This document shows positions 15,818 through 24,093 of a stretch of DNA of 64,000 bases, piece after piece (position 1 is the stretch's first letter; every line of letters starts with the position of its first letter). The DNA lies in NCBI GenBank assembly GCA_963843465.1, contig CAWJKP010000006.1, forward strand, positions 62,001-126,000, read 5' to 3'. Position numbers and translations under genes: made by a program. This DNA is from CAWJKP01 sp963843465 (GTDB lineage: Bacteria > Planctomycetota > Planctomycetia > Pirellulales > Thermoguttaceae). Below the pieces are notes generated by a model. That model was not told where the DNA came from, made no database searches, and saw only the letters and a list, made by a program, of their open reading frames with translations.

Positions 15818-16831
15818 ATGAGCACGGCGAGGGCGATACCGCGGGCGGGGATCAGCGGCCAGACGGCCTTTCTGCTGGCGGTCGTCATCGGTAGCTGCCT
15901 GGCGGTGGTCTACGTGGTCTTCTATCAGGACCGGGGCAGGTCCACGGCCGCACAGCCGGCGGTGTCGAAGTTCCGCCTGGAAGAGATTCCCTTCAACGGG
16001 ACCAGGGCTTACGAATATCTCAAGCAGCTTTGCGCCCTGGGGTCGCGGTCCAGCGGCACGCCCGGCATGGCGGCCCAGCAGAAGATCATGATCGAGCATT
16101 TCCAGAAGCTCGGCGGGCAGGTCGAGCTGCAGCGATTCAGCACGCCCCATCCGCTCAACGGCACCCTGGTGCCGATGGCCAACCTGATCGCCCATTTCCA
16201 CCCGGAGCGCAAGGAGCGGGTCCTGCTGGCGGCGCATTACGACACGCTGCCGCTGCCCTGGATGGATCCGGTCGACCCGCGTGGGCTGTTCGTGGGCGCC
16301 AACGACGGCTGCAGCGGCGTGTCGATCCTCATGGAGCTGGCCCACGATCTGCCCACGCTGAAGACGCGGTTCGGCGTGGATATCGTGATGCTGGACGCCG
16401 AGGAGTTCGTCTTTCAGCGCGACGGCGGCGTCTATTTGCTCGGCTCGGAGTATTTTGCCCGGCAGTATGTGCAGAGCCGGCCTGCCTACCACTACCGCTG
16501 GGGCGTGCTCTTGGACATGGTGGGTTCCAGCGACCTGCACATCTACGAGGAGGCCAACAGCCTTTGGTGGCGGGACACGCGGCCGTTGGTCGAGTCGCTC
16601 TGGGGCACGGCCCAGCGGCTGGGCGTGCGGGAGTTCATCCGGCAGAAGAAGTACGAGATGATCGACGACCATCTGCCGCTGCACAACACGGGCCACATCC
16701 CCACCTGCGACGTGATCGACTACGATTATCCCCCCTGGCACACCCGGGGCGACACGCCCGACAAGTGCTCCGCCCTGAGCCTGGCAAAGGTCGGCTGGGT
16801 GCTCCGCGAGTGGCTGGTGACCGCCCGATAA
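15818..16831 (+). CDS. M28 family zinc peptidase, glutaminyl-cyclase-like
   Basis: 337 residues with an N-terminal membrane anchor (TAFLLAVVIGSCLAVVYVVF). The M28/QC fold is clear: LGSRSSGTPGMAAQQKIM, LLAAHYDTLPLPWMDP (His140, Asp142), VGANDGCSGVSILMELA (Asp163), IVMLDAEEFVFQRDGG (Glu195/196), LLDMVGSSDLHIYEE, and the late PPWHTRGDTPDKC with a His. In glutaminyl cyclases one Zn is held by Asp-Glu-His, which this pattern fits; a second metal as in aminopeptidases is also possible. It acts outside the cytoplasmic membrane. It stands alone between two repeats. Confidence 0.85.
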   Translation: MSTARAIPRAGISGQTAFLLAVVIGSCLAVVYVVFYQDRGRSTAAQPAVSKFRLEEIPFNGTRAYEYLKQLCALGSRSSGTPGMAAQQKIMIEHFQKLGGQVELQRFSTPHPLNGTLVPMANLIAHFHPERKERVLLAAHYDTLPLPWMDPVDPRGLFVGANDGCSGVSILMELAHDLPTLKTRFGVDIVMLDAEEFVFQRDGGVYLLGSEYFARQYVQSRPAYHYRWGVLLDMVGSSDLHIYEEANSLWWRDTRPLVESLWGTAQRLGVREFIRQKKYEMIDDHLPLHNTGHIPTCDVIDYDYPPWHTRGDTPDKCSALSLAKVGWVLREWLVTAR

Positions 16832-16864
16832 GGACCGACAAGGCAATTGGTGTCGCATTTCAAT

Positions 16865-16919
16865 GTAGTAGGCACACGCCGTGTGCCGTCCGGGACGGCA
16901 CACGGCGTGTGCCTGCTAC
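16865..16919. repeat. Palindromic repeat, family F
   Basis: 55 bp with arms GTAGTAGGCACACGCCGTGT / ACACGGCGTGTGCCTGCTAC. The second copy is at 50816-50874. Confidence 0.9.
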
Positions 16920-16946
16920 GTGGGGCGGCGGAGGGTACGAGGCGGC

Positions 16947-17381
16947 ATGGAACTCTGGTTCGCGATCGCCGTGGGACTGGCCTTGGATGCGACGGCGGCC
17001 GGACTGATGGTCTGGCACGTCCGCGCCTGGCAGCGCTTTGAGGGGTCGGGCGACGCGGCCGATTCAAGGGACCGGGACTGCCGTCGCCGCCAATTCCGCC
17101 GCCGCTTCCAGACCAGCGCTCTGCTGGGCTTGCTGGGCCTGGCCCTGGTGGCGGGCCACTGGGCGACCAGCCCTCCCTGGCGTCCCTGGGCCTTTGCGGC
17201 CTTCTGGGGCATGGTCCTGACCGTGGTCGCCTGGGTGATCCTGCTGGCCCTGGCCGACCTGGTTTCGACCCGGCTCTATTTCGGCCGCGTCCGAGAACGC
17301 TACCGCTTGGAAGAGATCCGGCTGAAGGCGGAGTTGGAAAGGATGAAGGATGAAGGCAGAAGGATGAAGGATGAAGCCTGA
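16947..17381 (+). CDS. Small membrane protein, tail from a repeat
   Basis: 144 residues from ATG 16947; an upstream in-frame start at 16881 would be read from a repeat and is rejected. Three hydrophobic segments are visible: LWFAIAVGLALDATAAGLMV, SALLGLLGLALVAGHW and WAFAAFWGMVLTVVAWVILL (continuing LALADLV), then a basic cytoplasmic helix. The last 12 codons (RMKDEGRRMKDEA) come from the GGATGAAGGATGAAG repeat. No known family; the downstream gene also encodes a membrane protein and is in the same orientation. Confidence 0.6.
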   Translation: MELWFAIAVGLALDATAAGLMVWHVRAWQRFEGSGDAADSRDRDCRRRQFRRRFQTSALLGLLGLALVAGHWATSPPWRPWAFAAFWGMVLTVVAWVILLALADLVSTRLYFGRVRERYRLEEIRLKAELERMKDEGRRMKDEA

Positions 17382-17433
17382 TTACCTCGTGTTCTTGCTT
17401 CTTCATCCTTCATCCTTCCGCCCTCATCCTTGG
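17338..17433. repeat. GGATGAAGGATGAAG inverted repeat
   Basis: Left arm of AAGGATGAAGGATGAAGGCA type and right arm CTTCATCCTTCATCCTTCCG, separated by 20 bp. It supplies the end of the upstream membrane-protein gene and the space before the next gene. Confidence 0.75.
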
Positions 17434-17450
17434 TTTTGAAAGGACCCGAT

Positions 17451-18158
17451 TTGCTCGACCCGTTTCGTCTCTGCGTGGCCCTCGGGCCGGTAGTCATTTA
17501 CCTCTTTTTGTTGGGGGCGATCAACCTTTTTCGCCGGCCGCTTCTGGTTTCCGGTGCCCGGGACGCCGCTGCGCTGGGGCTGGCCGTCTCGGGACTGGTG
17601 TTCGTCGGGCCCGTCGATCTGTTTCTGCCCGTGTCGGCTTCGATCGCCTTTGGGCCCTTGGTCTGGGTCTTCGTGATTGCCCTCTATGCCCTTTCGTTGC
17701 TGCTGGCGTTGCTCTTGTTGCGTCCGCGGCTGGTGGTCTACAACATTTCGGCCCAGGAGTTGCGGCCGGTGCTGGCCAACTTGGCGGCTGGGCTGGACGC
17801 CGAGCCGCGTTGGGCCGGCAACGCGCTGGCCTTGCCGAACTTGGGGGTGCAACTGCACCTGGAGTCGGCCCACGGCATGAGGAACGTGTCGCTGATCGCC
17901 ACCGGGAACCGGCAGAGTCACCAGGGCTGGCGGCGGCTGGAAGGGGCCTTGGCGGGGGAGCTGCCTGCGCTGCAAGTCGGCCGGAACCCTCACGCGGCCA
18001 CCCTCTTGGCGGCCGCGGTAATTCTCGGCCTCGTGCTGTTAGCCGCCGTCTTTCGCGACCCGCAATCGGTGGCTGCCTCGCTCAACGGCATCGAGCGATC
18101 GGTCCTGGAGATCGGCCGGACCCTTCGCGACGCGCTGCGACTGTCGCAGGGCGCTTAG
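17451..18158 (+). CDS. Hypothetical membrane protein
   Basis: 235 residues from TTG 17451, preceded by AAAGGA at good spacing; a TTG at 17430 is an alternative. Four hydrophobic segments: LCVALGPVVIYLFLLGAINL, AAALGLAVSGLVFVGPVDLF, VFVIALYALSLLLALLLLR and a C-terminal AATLLAAAVILGLVLLAAVF. Between segments 3 and 4 is a soluble domain (ELRPVLANLAAGLDAEPRWA, GNRQSHQGWRRLEGAL). I recognise no family. The stop codon TAG lies inside the family H repeat. Confidence 0.6.
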   Translation: MLDPFRLCVALGPVVIYLFLLGAINLFRRPLLVSGARDAAALGLAVSGLVFVGPVDLFLPVSASIAFGPLVWVFVIALYALSLLLALLLLRPRLVVYNISAQELRPVLANLAAGLDAEPRWAGNALALPNLGVQLHLESAHGMRNVSLIATGNRQSHQGWRRLEGALAGELPALQVGRNPHAATLLAAAVILGLVLLAAVFRDPQSVAASLNGIERSVLEIGRTLRDALRLSQGA

Positions 18159-18223
18159 GTCTTTGGTCTTAGGTCTTGGGTCGTAGATGGGCGCCAAGTC
18201 CTAAGACCAAAGACCTAAGACCC
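18154..18223. repeat. Palindromic repeat, family H (CTTAGGTCTTTGGTCTTAGG)
   Basis: 70 bp with arms CTTAGGTCTTTGGTCTTAGG / CCTAAGACCAAAGACCTAAG. It supplies the stop codon of the plus-strand membrane-protein gene and overlaps the end of the ASCH gene on the other strand. A second copy is at 45769-45849. Confidence 0.9.
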
Positions 18224-18523
18224 ATCCGACAGCAGGGCGAAGCGGATGCGGTAGGCGAGATAGCCTTGGACGAGCTGCTGCGGATAGAGGCGGGCAATCT
18301 CGCGGCGCAACTGGTCGGCCGTGGCGAAGCCGTCGGGCTGGGCGTCGGCATCCGTCAATTCTTCCAGGCGGACCTCGTCGACGGTCGCAATGCGGATAGG
18401 ACCGGCCCCGGGAATATAGCTCCGCTGGCCGGGTTTCATCCGCCGGTGCTTCCAGAGCCGGATGGTCTGCGTCTTTTCGCCTCGCCGGATGGAAGGCAGG
18501 AACTCTTTCTTGAACAGCAGCAT
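18215..18523 (-). CDS. ASCH domain protein
   Basis: 102 residues with the PUA-like ASCH pattern: LFKKEFLPSIRRGEKTQTIR at the start, KPGQRSYIPGAGPIRIATVD in the middle and DQLRREIARLYPQQLVQGYL at the end. ASCH proteins are thought to bind RNA or modified nucleobases; a few have amidohydrolase activity. The last codons reach into the family H repeat. The 238 bp between this gene and the next one (18524-18761) hold nothing I can identify. Confidence 0.7.
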   Translation of the reverse strand: MLLFKKEFLPSIRRGEKTQTIRLWKHRRMKPGQRSYIPGAGPIRIATVDEVRLEELTDADAQPDGFATADQLRREIARLYPQQLVQGYLAYRIRFALLSDGS

Positions 18524-18761
18524 CGGCCGCTCCCTTGCTACGCTTCCATCCTAAGCCGGTGGTAGAGGTTCTTCCAGCATTGGCGGATGTTTCGTGCGGC
18601 GAAAATCGCCTTTGACGCCTGTTCCGGCGCCCCGGCCCGCTTCGTATCTTGCGACGCCGGTTTCTCTTAGCGCCGCGGCAAATGGCGGCCGATCGGTCAG
18701 AAAGCGGAAATGCGGATGGATCGCATGAGGAAACCCTGGCTCGCCTGGGGGCACGGAAGTC

Positions 18762-21295
18762 ATGATAAATCGATGGTGGGGCTCTCTGTCGCTGCGGACC
18801 GCAGTAGCGATCTCGGCTATTTTCCTGGCCGGTCTCGTTTGGCACTGGTTTCATCCGGCACGATCGCCGGGAACCCGTCCGTCTCAGGCCAACCACGGGC
18901 TGGCCGGCCCGGCGGGCCGGCACGGACTTGAAAAGGTCACAGTCCCACTAGTTGCTGCTGTGCAGCTTCGTCCGGCTTCCCCTCACCCCAACCCGCTCCC
19001 GGAGGCGGAGGGGACGGGAGGCCCTGTGGAAGCGGTTCCCCAGCAGCGCTATGCTGCCCAGGCCGGTTTGCCCGGCGATCTGTTGGACCCGCCGGGCGAG
19101 CCGTGCAAGCAGGCAGATGAGACGCCCGGTCCGGCCGAACCGTCCGGCCGAGTGAGCCAGCCCGCGCCGTCGCCCGGCCCCGATCTGCAGGCTGCCGCCG
19201 GCCCGGTCTCGCCACAGGTCCTCGAAGGGGCGACGCATCAGGCGTTCGAGGCGGAGCCAGTCCCCTCGGACGAAGCGGGCGGCTGGGCCAGCCGGTCGAA
19301 GAACTTGGAGCTGACCGCGCGTGAGGCCGACCTGTGCACCCGGCGAGGCTTCGAGCTGGCCACGCGGAGAGCCCATTTCTCGGCCAGGGCCGAGTTCCTT
19401 TTGGCCCTGCGGCTGGTCGCGGCCGGATTGGATGCGGAACATCAGACGGACAGGCACAGCCGAGCCCTGGGCGCCGCTCTGGTCGCTTTGCGAGAGGCGG
19501 AAGACTTCGTCCCTCGAGCGTCGCAAGTCCAGCCCGGTGCAGACCTCACGGCTCTGCTGGAGGCGCATCGCACGTGCGTTCTGCACGACGTGCCGCCGCA
19601 AAGCGTCACGCCGATGTCGGCCTTGCAAGTCTACCACACCTTTGCCCAGCAACAGCTTGCGGTCGCCGCCGGCCGGGAAGTGGCTGGGTCGATGGCGCTG
19701 TGCGCCTGGGGAAAGTCCATCGGGCCATGGCGGAAAAGGACCCGGGCACCGTGGTGGCGGCCGAGGCCAAGGCGATCGTCTTCTTCCAAGCCGCACTTCT
19801 GGTCAACCCGCGGAACTACCTGGCTTCCAACGAACTGGGCGTGCTCTTGGCCCAGGGCGGGCATTACGAAGACGCGCGAACGGCCCTGGAGCACAGCGTG
19901 TCGATCCGCCAGCAGCCGGCCATCTGGCACAACCTGGCGGTGGTCTACCAACAGCTTGGATTGGCGGATCTTGCCCGGCGGGCACAGTGGCTGGCCGACC
20001 ACGGGGGACGCCCGGCGACGGCGGCTAACCGCGGGCCGGTGCGCTGGGTCGACCCTGCCAGCTTTGCCCGCATGGCGGCGGCGATGCCTGACACGGCGGC
20101 GCCGATCCCCAACGGCAGGCCGGCGCCGGTTCCGATGGGGCCGCCTGCGCCGCCCAATCCGGCCGGCGACCGGCGGGCCTCGGCCGTGGAACCGGCCGGC
20201 CAACCGCCGATCCTCCTTTGCCAAGCGATGATCCCGGCCGCCTGCCGCAACGGGGAGACGATTAGCCCCGGCGGCCACGCCGGCCCTGCGGCGGTTGCGG
20301 CGGCGGGCAACCCGGGCTGGAACTGGGAGGCGGCGCGGGAATTGGCCTGGCAGGCCTACGCCCAGGGCGAGTACGTGGTCCACGCCCGCACGGCGCACGT
20401 GAGTGAGTATCGCCTCCGCGTGGACGACCAGTTGGACATGGTCTACCGCCTGACCCGCGACGAGACCTCCCAGCCCTACCGGCTCAATGTGGGCGACGAG
20501 GTCCGCGTGGAGTCGTTCAGCGATGCGGCCTTGAACCGCGACTTGATCCTCCAGCCGGACGGCACGATCACCCTGCGGCTGTTGGGCCAGGTGAAGGCCA
20601 CCGGGCTGACCGTCGCCCAATTAACCGAGAACCTGGAAAAGGCCTACACCAAGTATTACAAGATCCCCACGATCACGGTCACCCCGCTGAAGGTCAACAC
20701 CAAGCTGGAGGACTTGCGGGCCACGGTCGACCGCCGCATGGGAATCGGCGGGCAGAGCCAGTTGGTCCGCGTCACGCCGGAAGGGACGATCTCGCTGCCG
20801 GCGGTGGGCTGCGTGCCCGCGCAAGGGCTGACGCTCCCCGAGTTCCAGCAGGAGTTGAACGAGCGCTACCGGCAGATCGTCGAAGGGATCGAGGTGGTTC
20901 CCGTCCTTTCGCAGCGGGCGCCGCGTTTCGTCTACGTGCTGGGCGAGGTCCGCAATCCCGGCCGCTACGAGCTGCTCGGACCGACCACCACGCTGCAAGC
21001 GATCAGCATGGCCGGAAGCTGGAACGTGGGCGCCAACCTGCGGCAGATCGTGCTCTTGCGCCGAGACGACGATTGGCGTCCGCTGGCCACGATGCTCAAC
21101 CTCCAGCAGGCGCTGCGCGGCAAAGACCTCTGCCCCACGGACGAGATCTGGCTGAGCGACTCGGACGTGATTCTGATCGCCAAGGGGCCCATCCTGGAGT
21201 GCGACAATTTCATCAACATGGTCTTCACGCGGGGGATCTACGGCGTCGTCCCCTTTACGTCCAACCTGAGCTTCGCCGCCATCGCCACGCTCTAG
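18762..21295 (+). CDS. Polysaccharide export protein (Wza/SLBB type) with TPR region, frameshifted
   Basis: Reading across one frameshift near 19709 gives about 844 residues. An N-terminal anchor (LRTAVAISAIFLAGLVWHWF) is followed by a Pro-rich spacer that includes a family A repeat (SPHPNPLPEAEG), a helical TPR-like region (LGKVHRAMAEKDPGT, LVNPRNYLASNELGVLLAQG, WHNLAVVYQQLGLADLARRA), then a polysaccharide export domain (YRLNVGDEVRVESFSDAALN, LQPDGTITLRLLGQVKATGL) and SLBB-type domains (FVYVLGEVRNPGRYELLGPT). The role is passage of exopolysaccharide through the envelope. Restoring one C in the CC run (TGCGCCTGGGG) joins the frames. No glycosyltransferase genes adjoin it, and an IS1182-type element lies directly downstream. 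Confidence 0.8.
18977..19014. repeat. Dispersed repeat, family A
   Basis: Third copy of the family A element, in the orientation of 3535-3571, here inside the proline-rich spacer of the export protein gene, read as SPHPNPLPEAEG. Confidence 0.75.
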
Positions 21296-21311
21296 GCAGT
21301 GGCGAGTGGTC

Positions 21312-22934
21312 AGAGGTTGTGAATCTTTCGTTTGCAAAGAAATATTTTGCGCGTGAGGGATCAATATCTTGTACGGTTGGATCGGCGAGGACAGCCGGAG
21401 GACAGGCGATGGATCAAGGTGCTTTGTTCGATCGGGGGGTAGGCGAGCGTGCCGAGGCGTCGCAACCGCCGCGGATTGGCCCCAAGCGACTGCGGCATGC
21501 AATACGCGACCAGATTGAATTCCAGGAATGCTCGCTCGACGAATTGGTTCCCGAGGAACACGAAGCACGGATCGTCTGGAATTACGTGTGCGAGCTGGAC
21601 TTGTCGACACTGTACGAACCGATTCAAGCGGTCGAGCGTGGCCCCGGGCAAGCTCCCGCAGACCCGCGCATCCTGATGACCTTGTGGCTGTACGCGACAC
21701 TCCGCGGCGTAGGCAGCGCCCGGGAACTGAACCGGCTGTGCCAGTACCACGCGGCGTACCGGTGGATTTGCGGCGGCGTGTCGATGAACTATCACACCCT
21801 TTCGGACTTCCGCACGCAGCACGTGGACCTGCTCGATCACCTGCTGACGGAGAGCATGGCCAGTTTGATGGCCGAGGGTCTGGTGACGCTGGACCGCGTG
21901 GCGCAAGACGGGATGAAAGTTCGCGCCAGTGCGGGGGCCGCGTCGTTCCGCCGCCGGCCTACGCTGGAGGAGGCGTTGGGCGAAGCGGAGGAGCAGGTGG
22001 CCCAGTTGCGGAAGGAATTGGAGGCCAACCCGGCGGCACATAAGGCCCGTCAGCAAGCGGCCCGACAGCGGGCGGCGGAAGAACGAGCCCGGCGGATTTG
22101 CGCTGCTTTGGAGCAATTGCCGAAGATCGAGGAGAGCAAGAAGGCCAAAGACCGCGAAAAGGCCCGCGCCTCGACCACCGATGCCGAGGCCCGCGTGATG
22201 AAGATGGGCGATGGCGGATATCGTCCGGCGTTCAACGTCGAACTGGCGACGGCCACGGGTTCGCAGATCATTACCGGCGCGGACGTGACAAACTCCGGCG
22301 GCGATCAAGGGCAAATGGCGCCGATGGTCGACCAACACCAGGAGCGTTACCAACGGGTTCCCGACGAAGCATTGGTGGACGGGGGATTCGTGAAGAAGGA
22401 AGACATTGAGCGCGTAGAACAGGGCGGAACGACGGTGTATGCCCCGGTGCAAAAGTCGAAGGACCCCGCGCGGGATGCCCATACTCCCCGCCCGGACGAC
22501 ACCCCGGCGGTGGCCCGGTGGCGGCAGCGGATGGCCACGGACGAGGCGAAGACCATTTACCGGCAACGGGCGGCGACAGCCGAGTGTGTCAATGCCTTGG
22601 CCCGCAACCGGGGCTTGCAGCGGTTTCTGGTCCGCGGCCTGCGGAAAGTGAAGGCCGTGGTCTTGTGGTACGTCTTGGCCCATAACCTGATGCGGGCGGT
22701 CACACTGCGCACTGTGGCGGCCCAAGGGGTGCTGTGAGGCAGTTGAAGATGATGAAACGAGAAAACAACACAAGCTAGGCAGTTTGCCGATCCGACCGGC
22801 GTCCCGTCTCAACCGGCCCGCTGGGATCGGCGGCCTACGAGGCGATCCCGCTCGACGCGAAAAAGCTGTCGGACGAGCCTTGTGAGGGAACGCAGCCGAA
22901 GGGGCGGAAAAACGCATTTGATTCACAGGCTCTC
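21312..22934 (+). mobile_element. IS1182-family insertion sequence
   Basis: About 1.6 kb. Inverted ends: left AGAGGTTGTGAATCTTTCGT, right (complement) AGAGCCTGTGAATCAAATGC. One complete transposase fills it. A 7-bp direct repeat AGTGGTC flanks it (21305-21311 and 22935-22941), but the host sequence is itself a repeat rich in that word, so the duplication is tentative. Host DNA on both sides belongs to the family I palindrome. Confidence 0.8.
21409..22737 (+). CDS. IS1182 family transposase
   Basis: 442 residues from ATG 21409 (behind GGAGGACAGG); the frame is open upstream into the export gene but that is outside the element. The N-terminal DUF772-type domain is clear (LDLSTLYEPIQAVERGPGQA, GSARELNRLCQYHAAYRWIC, MNYHTLSDFRTQHVDLLD), then a charged coiled coil (EALGEAEEQVAQLRKELEAN), then the DDE core (MKMGDGGYRPAFNVELATAT, ADVTNSGGDQGQM, EALVDGGFVKKEDIERVEQG, YRQRAATAECVNALARNRGL). 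It appears intact and possibly active. Only one copy is present in the window. Confidence 0.92.
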   Translation: MDQGALFDRGVGERAEASQPPRIGPKRLRHAIRDQIEFQECSLDELVPEEHEARIVWNYVCELDLSTLYEPIQAVERGPGQAPADPRILMTLWLYATLRGVGSARELNRLCQYHAAYRWICGGVSMNYHTLSDFRTQHVDLLDHLLTESMASLMAEGLVTLDRVAQDGMKVRASAGAASFRRRPTLEEALGEAEEQVAQLRKELEANPAAHKARQQAARQRAAEERARRICAALEQLPKIEESKKAKDREKARASTTDAEARVMKMGDGGYRPAFNVELATATGSQIITGADVTNSGGDQGQMAPMVDQHQERYQRVPDEALVDGGFVKKEDIERVEQGGTTVYAPVQKSKDPARDAHTPRPDDTPAVARWRQRMATDEAKTIYRQRAATAECVNALARNRGLQRFLVRGLRKVKAVVLWYVLAHNLMRAVTLRTVAAQGVL

Positions 22935-22994
22935 AGTGGTCAGTGGCTAGCAACGCTACACTCTGACCACTAGCCACTGACCACTAGCCACTCT
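22935..22994. repeat. Palindromic repeat, family I, right part
   Basis: AGTGGTCAGTGGCTAG...CTAGCCACTGACCACTAGCC. The left part (CAGTGGCGAGTGGTC, 21297-21311) lies on the other side of the IS1182-type element, so the repeat has been split. A second, intact copy is at 54043-54125. Confidence 0.8.
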
Positions 22995-22998
22995 CTTC

Positions 22999-23922
22999 TC
23001 AGGCCGCCTTGCGCTTTCGCCGCGCCGGGCCGCGCTGTTTCCAGCGGCGATGGACCCACCAGTATTGCTCGGGGGCCAACCGCACGACCTCTTCCAGCCG
23101 GTTGGCGTACCATTGCGTCAACTCGAAGATGCTGCCCACCGGCTGGCCTGGCGCACAAGGATCGGCCATCGCGTGGAGCACCATCTCGAAATGCAGCGGG
23201 CGCCCCAGCCGCCGGGCGTAGGCCACCGTCAACGAAGCCTCGTGCTCCAGGGCCAACACGGCGATCGCCTTGTGGGTCGAGGCCGGCCGGCCGAAGAAGT
23301 TTACCCAGCAGCCCTTGTCGCCCGCATACTGGTCGCCCAGGATGGCCACCACGCCGCCGCCGGCCAGCACCTTGAGGACCTTCTCGTAGTCCTTCTTGGG
23401 AATCATGTGCTGGCCCGTCATCCCGCGGAACCGGGTAACGAAGTCGTGCAAGTAGGGATTGTCGAGATTGCGGGCGACCGCATAGGTCGGAAAGCCGAGA
23501 ACTCCGAACATGTAGCCCGCGACCTCGAAGTTGCCGAAATGGCCGGAAACCATGAGCTTCGGCCGATCGCTCAACAGCAGCTCGACCATCGGCGCCACGT
23601 TTCCATGGTCCAACTCGATGTAATCCCGCCAGTTGGTCTCGTGGATCTTGCGGCCGGCATGGGCGACCTCCAGGACCATCAGCAGAAGATGTTCCCACAT
23701 CCGTCGCACCAGCGCCCGCCGCTGGAGCACGGTCTGCTGGGGAAAAGCGTGGCGAAGATTGTCCTCGACCACCTGGCCGCGGACCCGCAGCACTTCGGCC
23801 ATGATCCAGGCCAATCCCCGGATTATCCCTTGGCACGTTTCGATGTCGATGGCCTGGGCCAGGCAGATCAAGAGCCGGACCAGCACGTAGATCAGGTAAT
23901 CCCAAAGGCTGCCGCGACGCAC
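22999..23922 (-). CDS. Lysophospholipid/lipid A acyltransferase (LpxL/HtrB type)
   Basis: 307 residues from GTG 23922, chosen because a strong GGGAGGGAGGT lies just upstream; the frame stays open further up only because of repeat and IS sequence. A membrane anchor (LWDYLIYVLVRLLICLAQAI) precedes the acyltransferase core: EDNLRHAFPQQTVLQRRALV, the HX4E catalytic motif in KLMVSGHFGNFEVAGYMFG, ARNLDNPYLHDFVTRFRGM, VVAILGDQYAGDKGCWVNFF, and the end PEQYWWVHRRWKQRGP. The enzyme transfers acyl chains to lipid A precursors or similar lipids at the inner membrane, which fits the lipid A pathway genes of planctomycetes. Confidence 0.88.
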   Translation of the reverse strand: MRRGSLWDYLIYVLVRLLICLAQAIDIETCQGIIRGLAWIMAEVLRVRGQVVEDNLRHAFPQQTVLQRRALVRRMWEHLLLMVLEVAHAGRKIHETNWRDYIELDHGNVAPMVELLLSDRPKLMVSGHFGNFEVAGYMFGVLGFPTYAVARNLDNPYLHDFVTRFRGMTGQHMIPKKDYEKVLKVLAGGGVVAILGDQYAGDKGCWVNFFGRPASTHKAIAVLALEHEASLTVAYARRLGRPLHFEMVLHAMADPCAPGQPVGSIFELTQWYANRLEEVVRLAPEQYWWVHRRWKQRGPARRKRKAA

Positions 23923-24014
23923 AAGACCTCCCTCCCTGGAGAATGGGGCCAGATCGGCCGGCATTTTCCCATAAACGGGCCGCCTGCGCCAAGAGCGGCT
24001 TACCTTTGCCGAAG

Positions 24015-24093
24015 GTAGGTGGGTCGAGCGGAGCGAGCCCCACCATTTTTCGGGCGAAATCGCTGTTATGGTGGGGCTCGCTCCGCTCGACCC
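24015..24093. repeat. Palindromic repeat, family E, left part
   Basis: GTAGGTGGGTCGAGCGGAGC...GGTGGGGCTCGCTCCGCTCG. The element is broken after ACCC by an IS4-type insertion; its remaining end is at 25531-25558. Confidence 0.85.

Noticed and set aside
21073..21408. Upstream extension of the IS1182 transposase into the export gene
   Set aside because: It crosses the IS end; the ATG at 21409 has a ribosome site and gives a normal family length.
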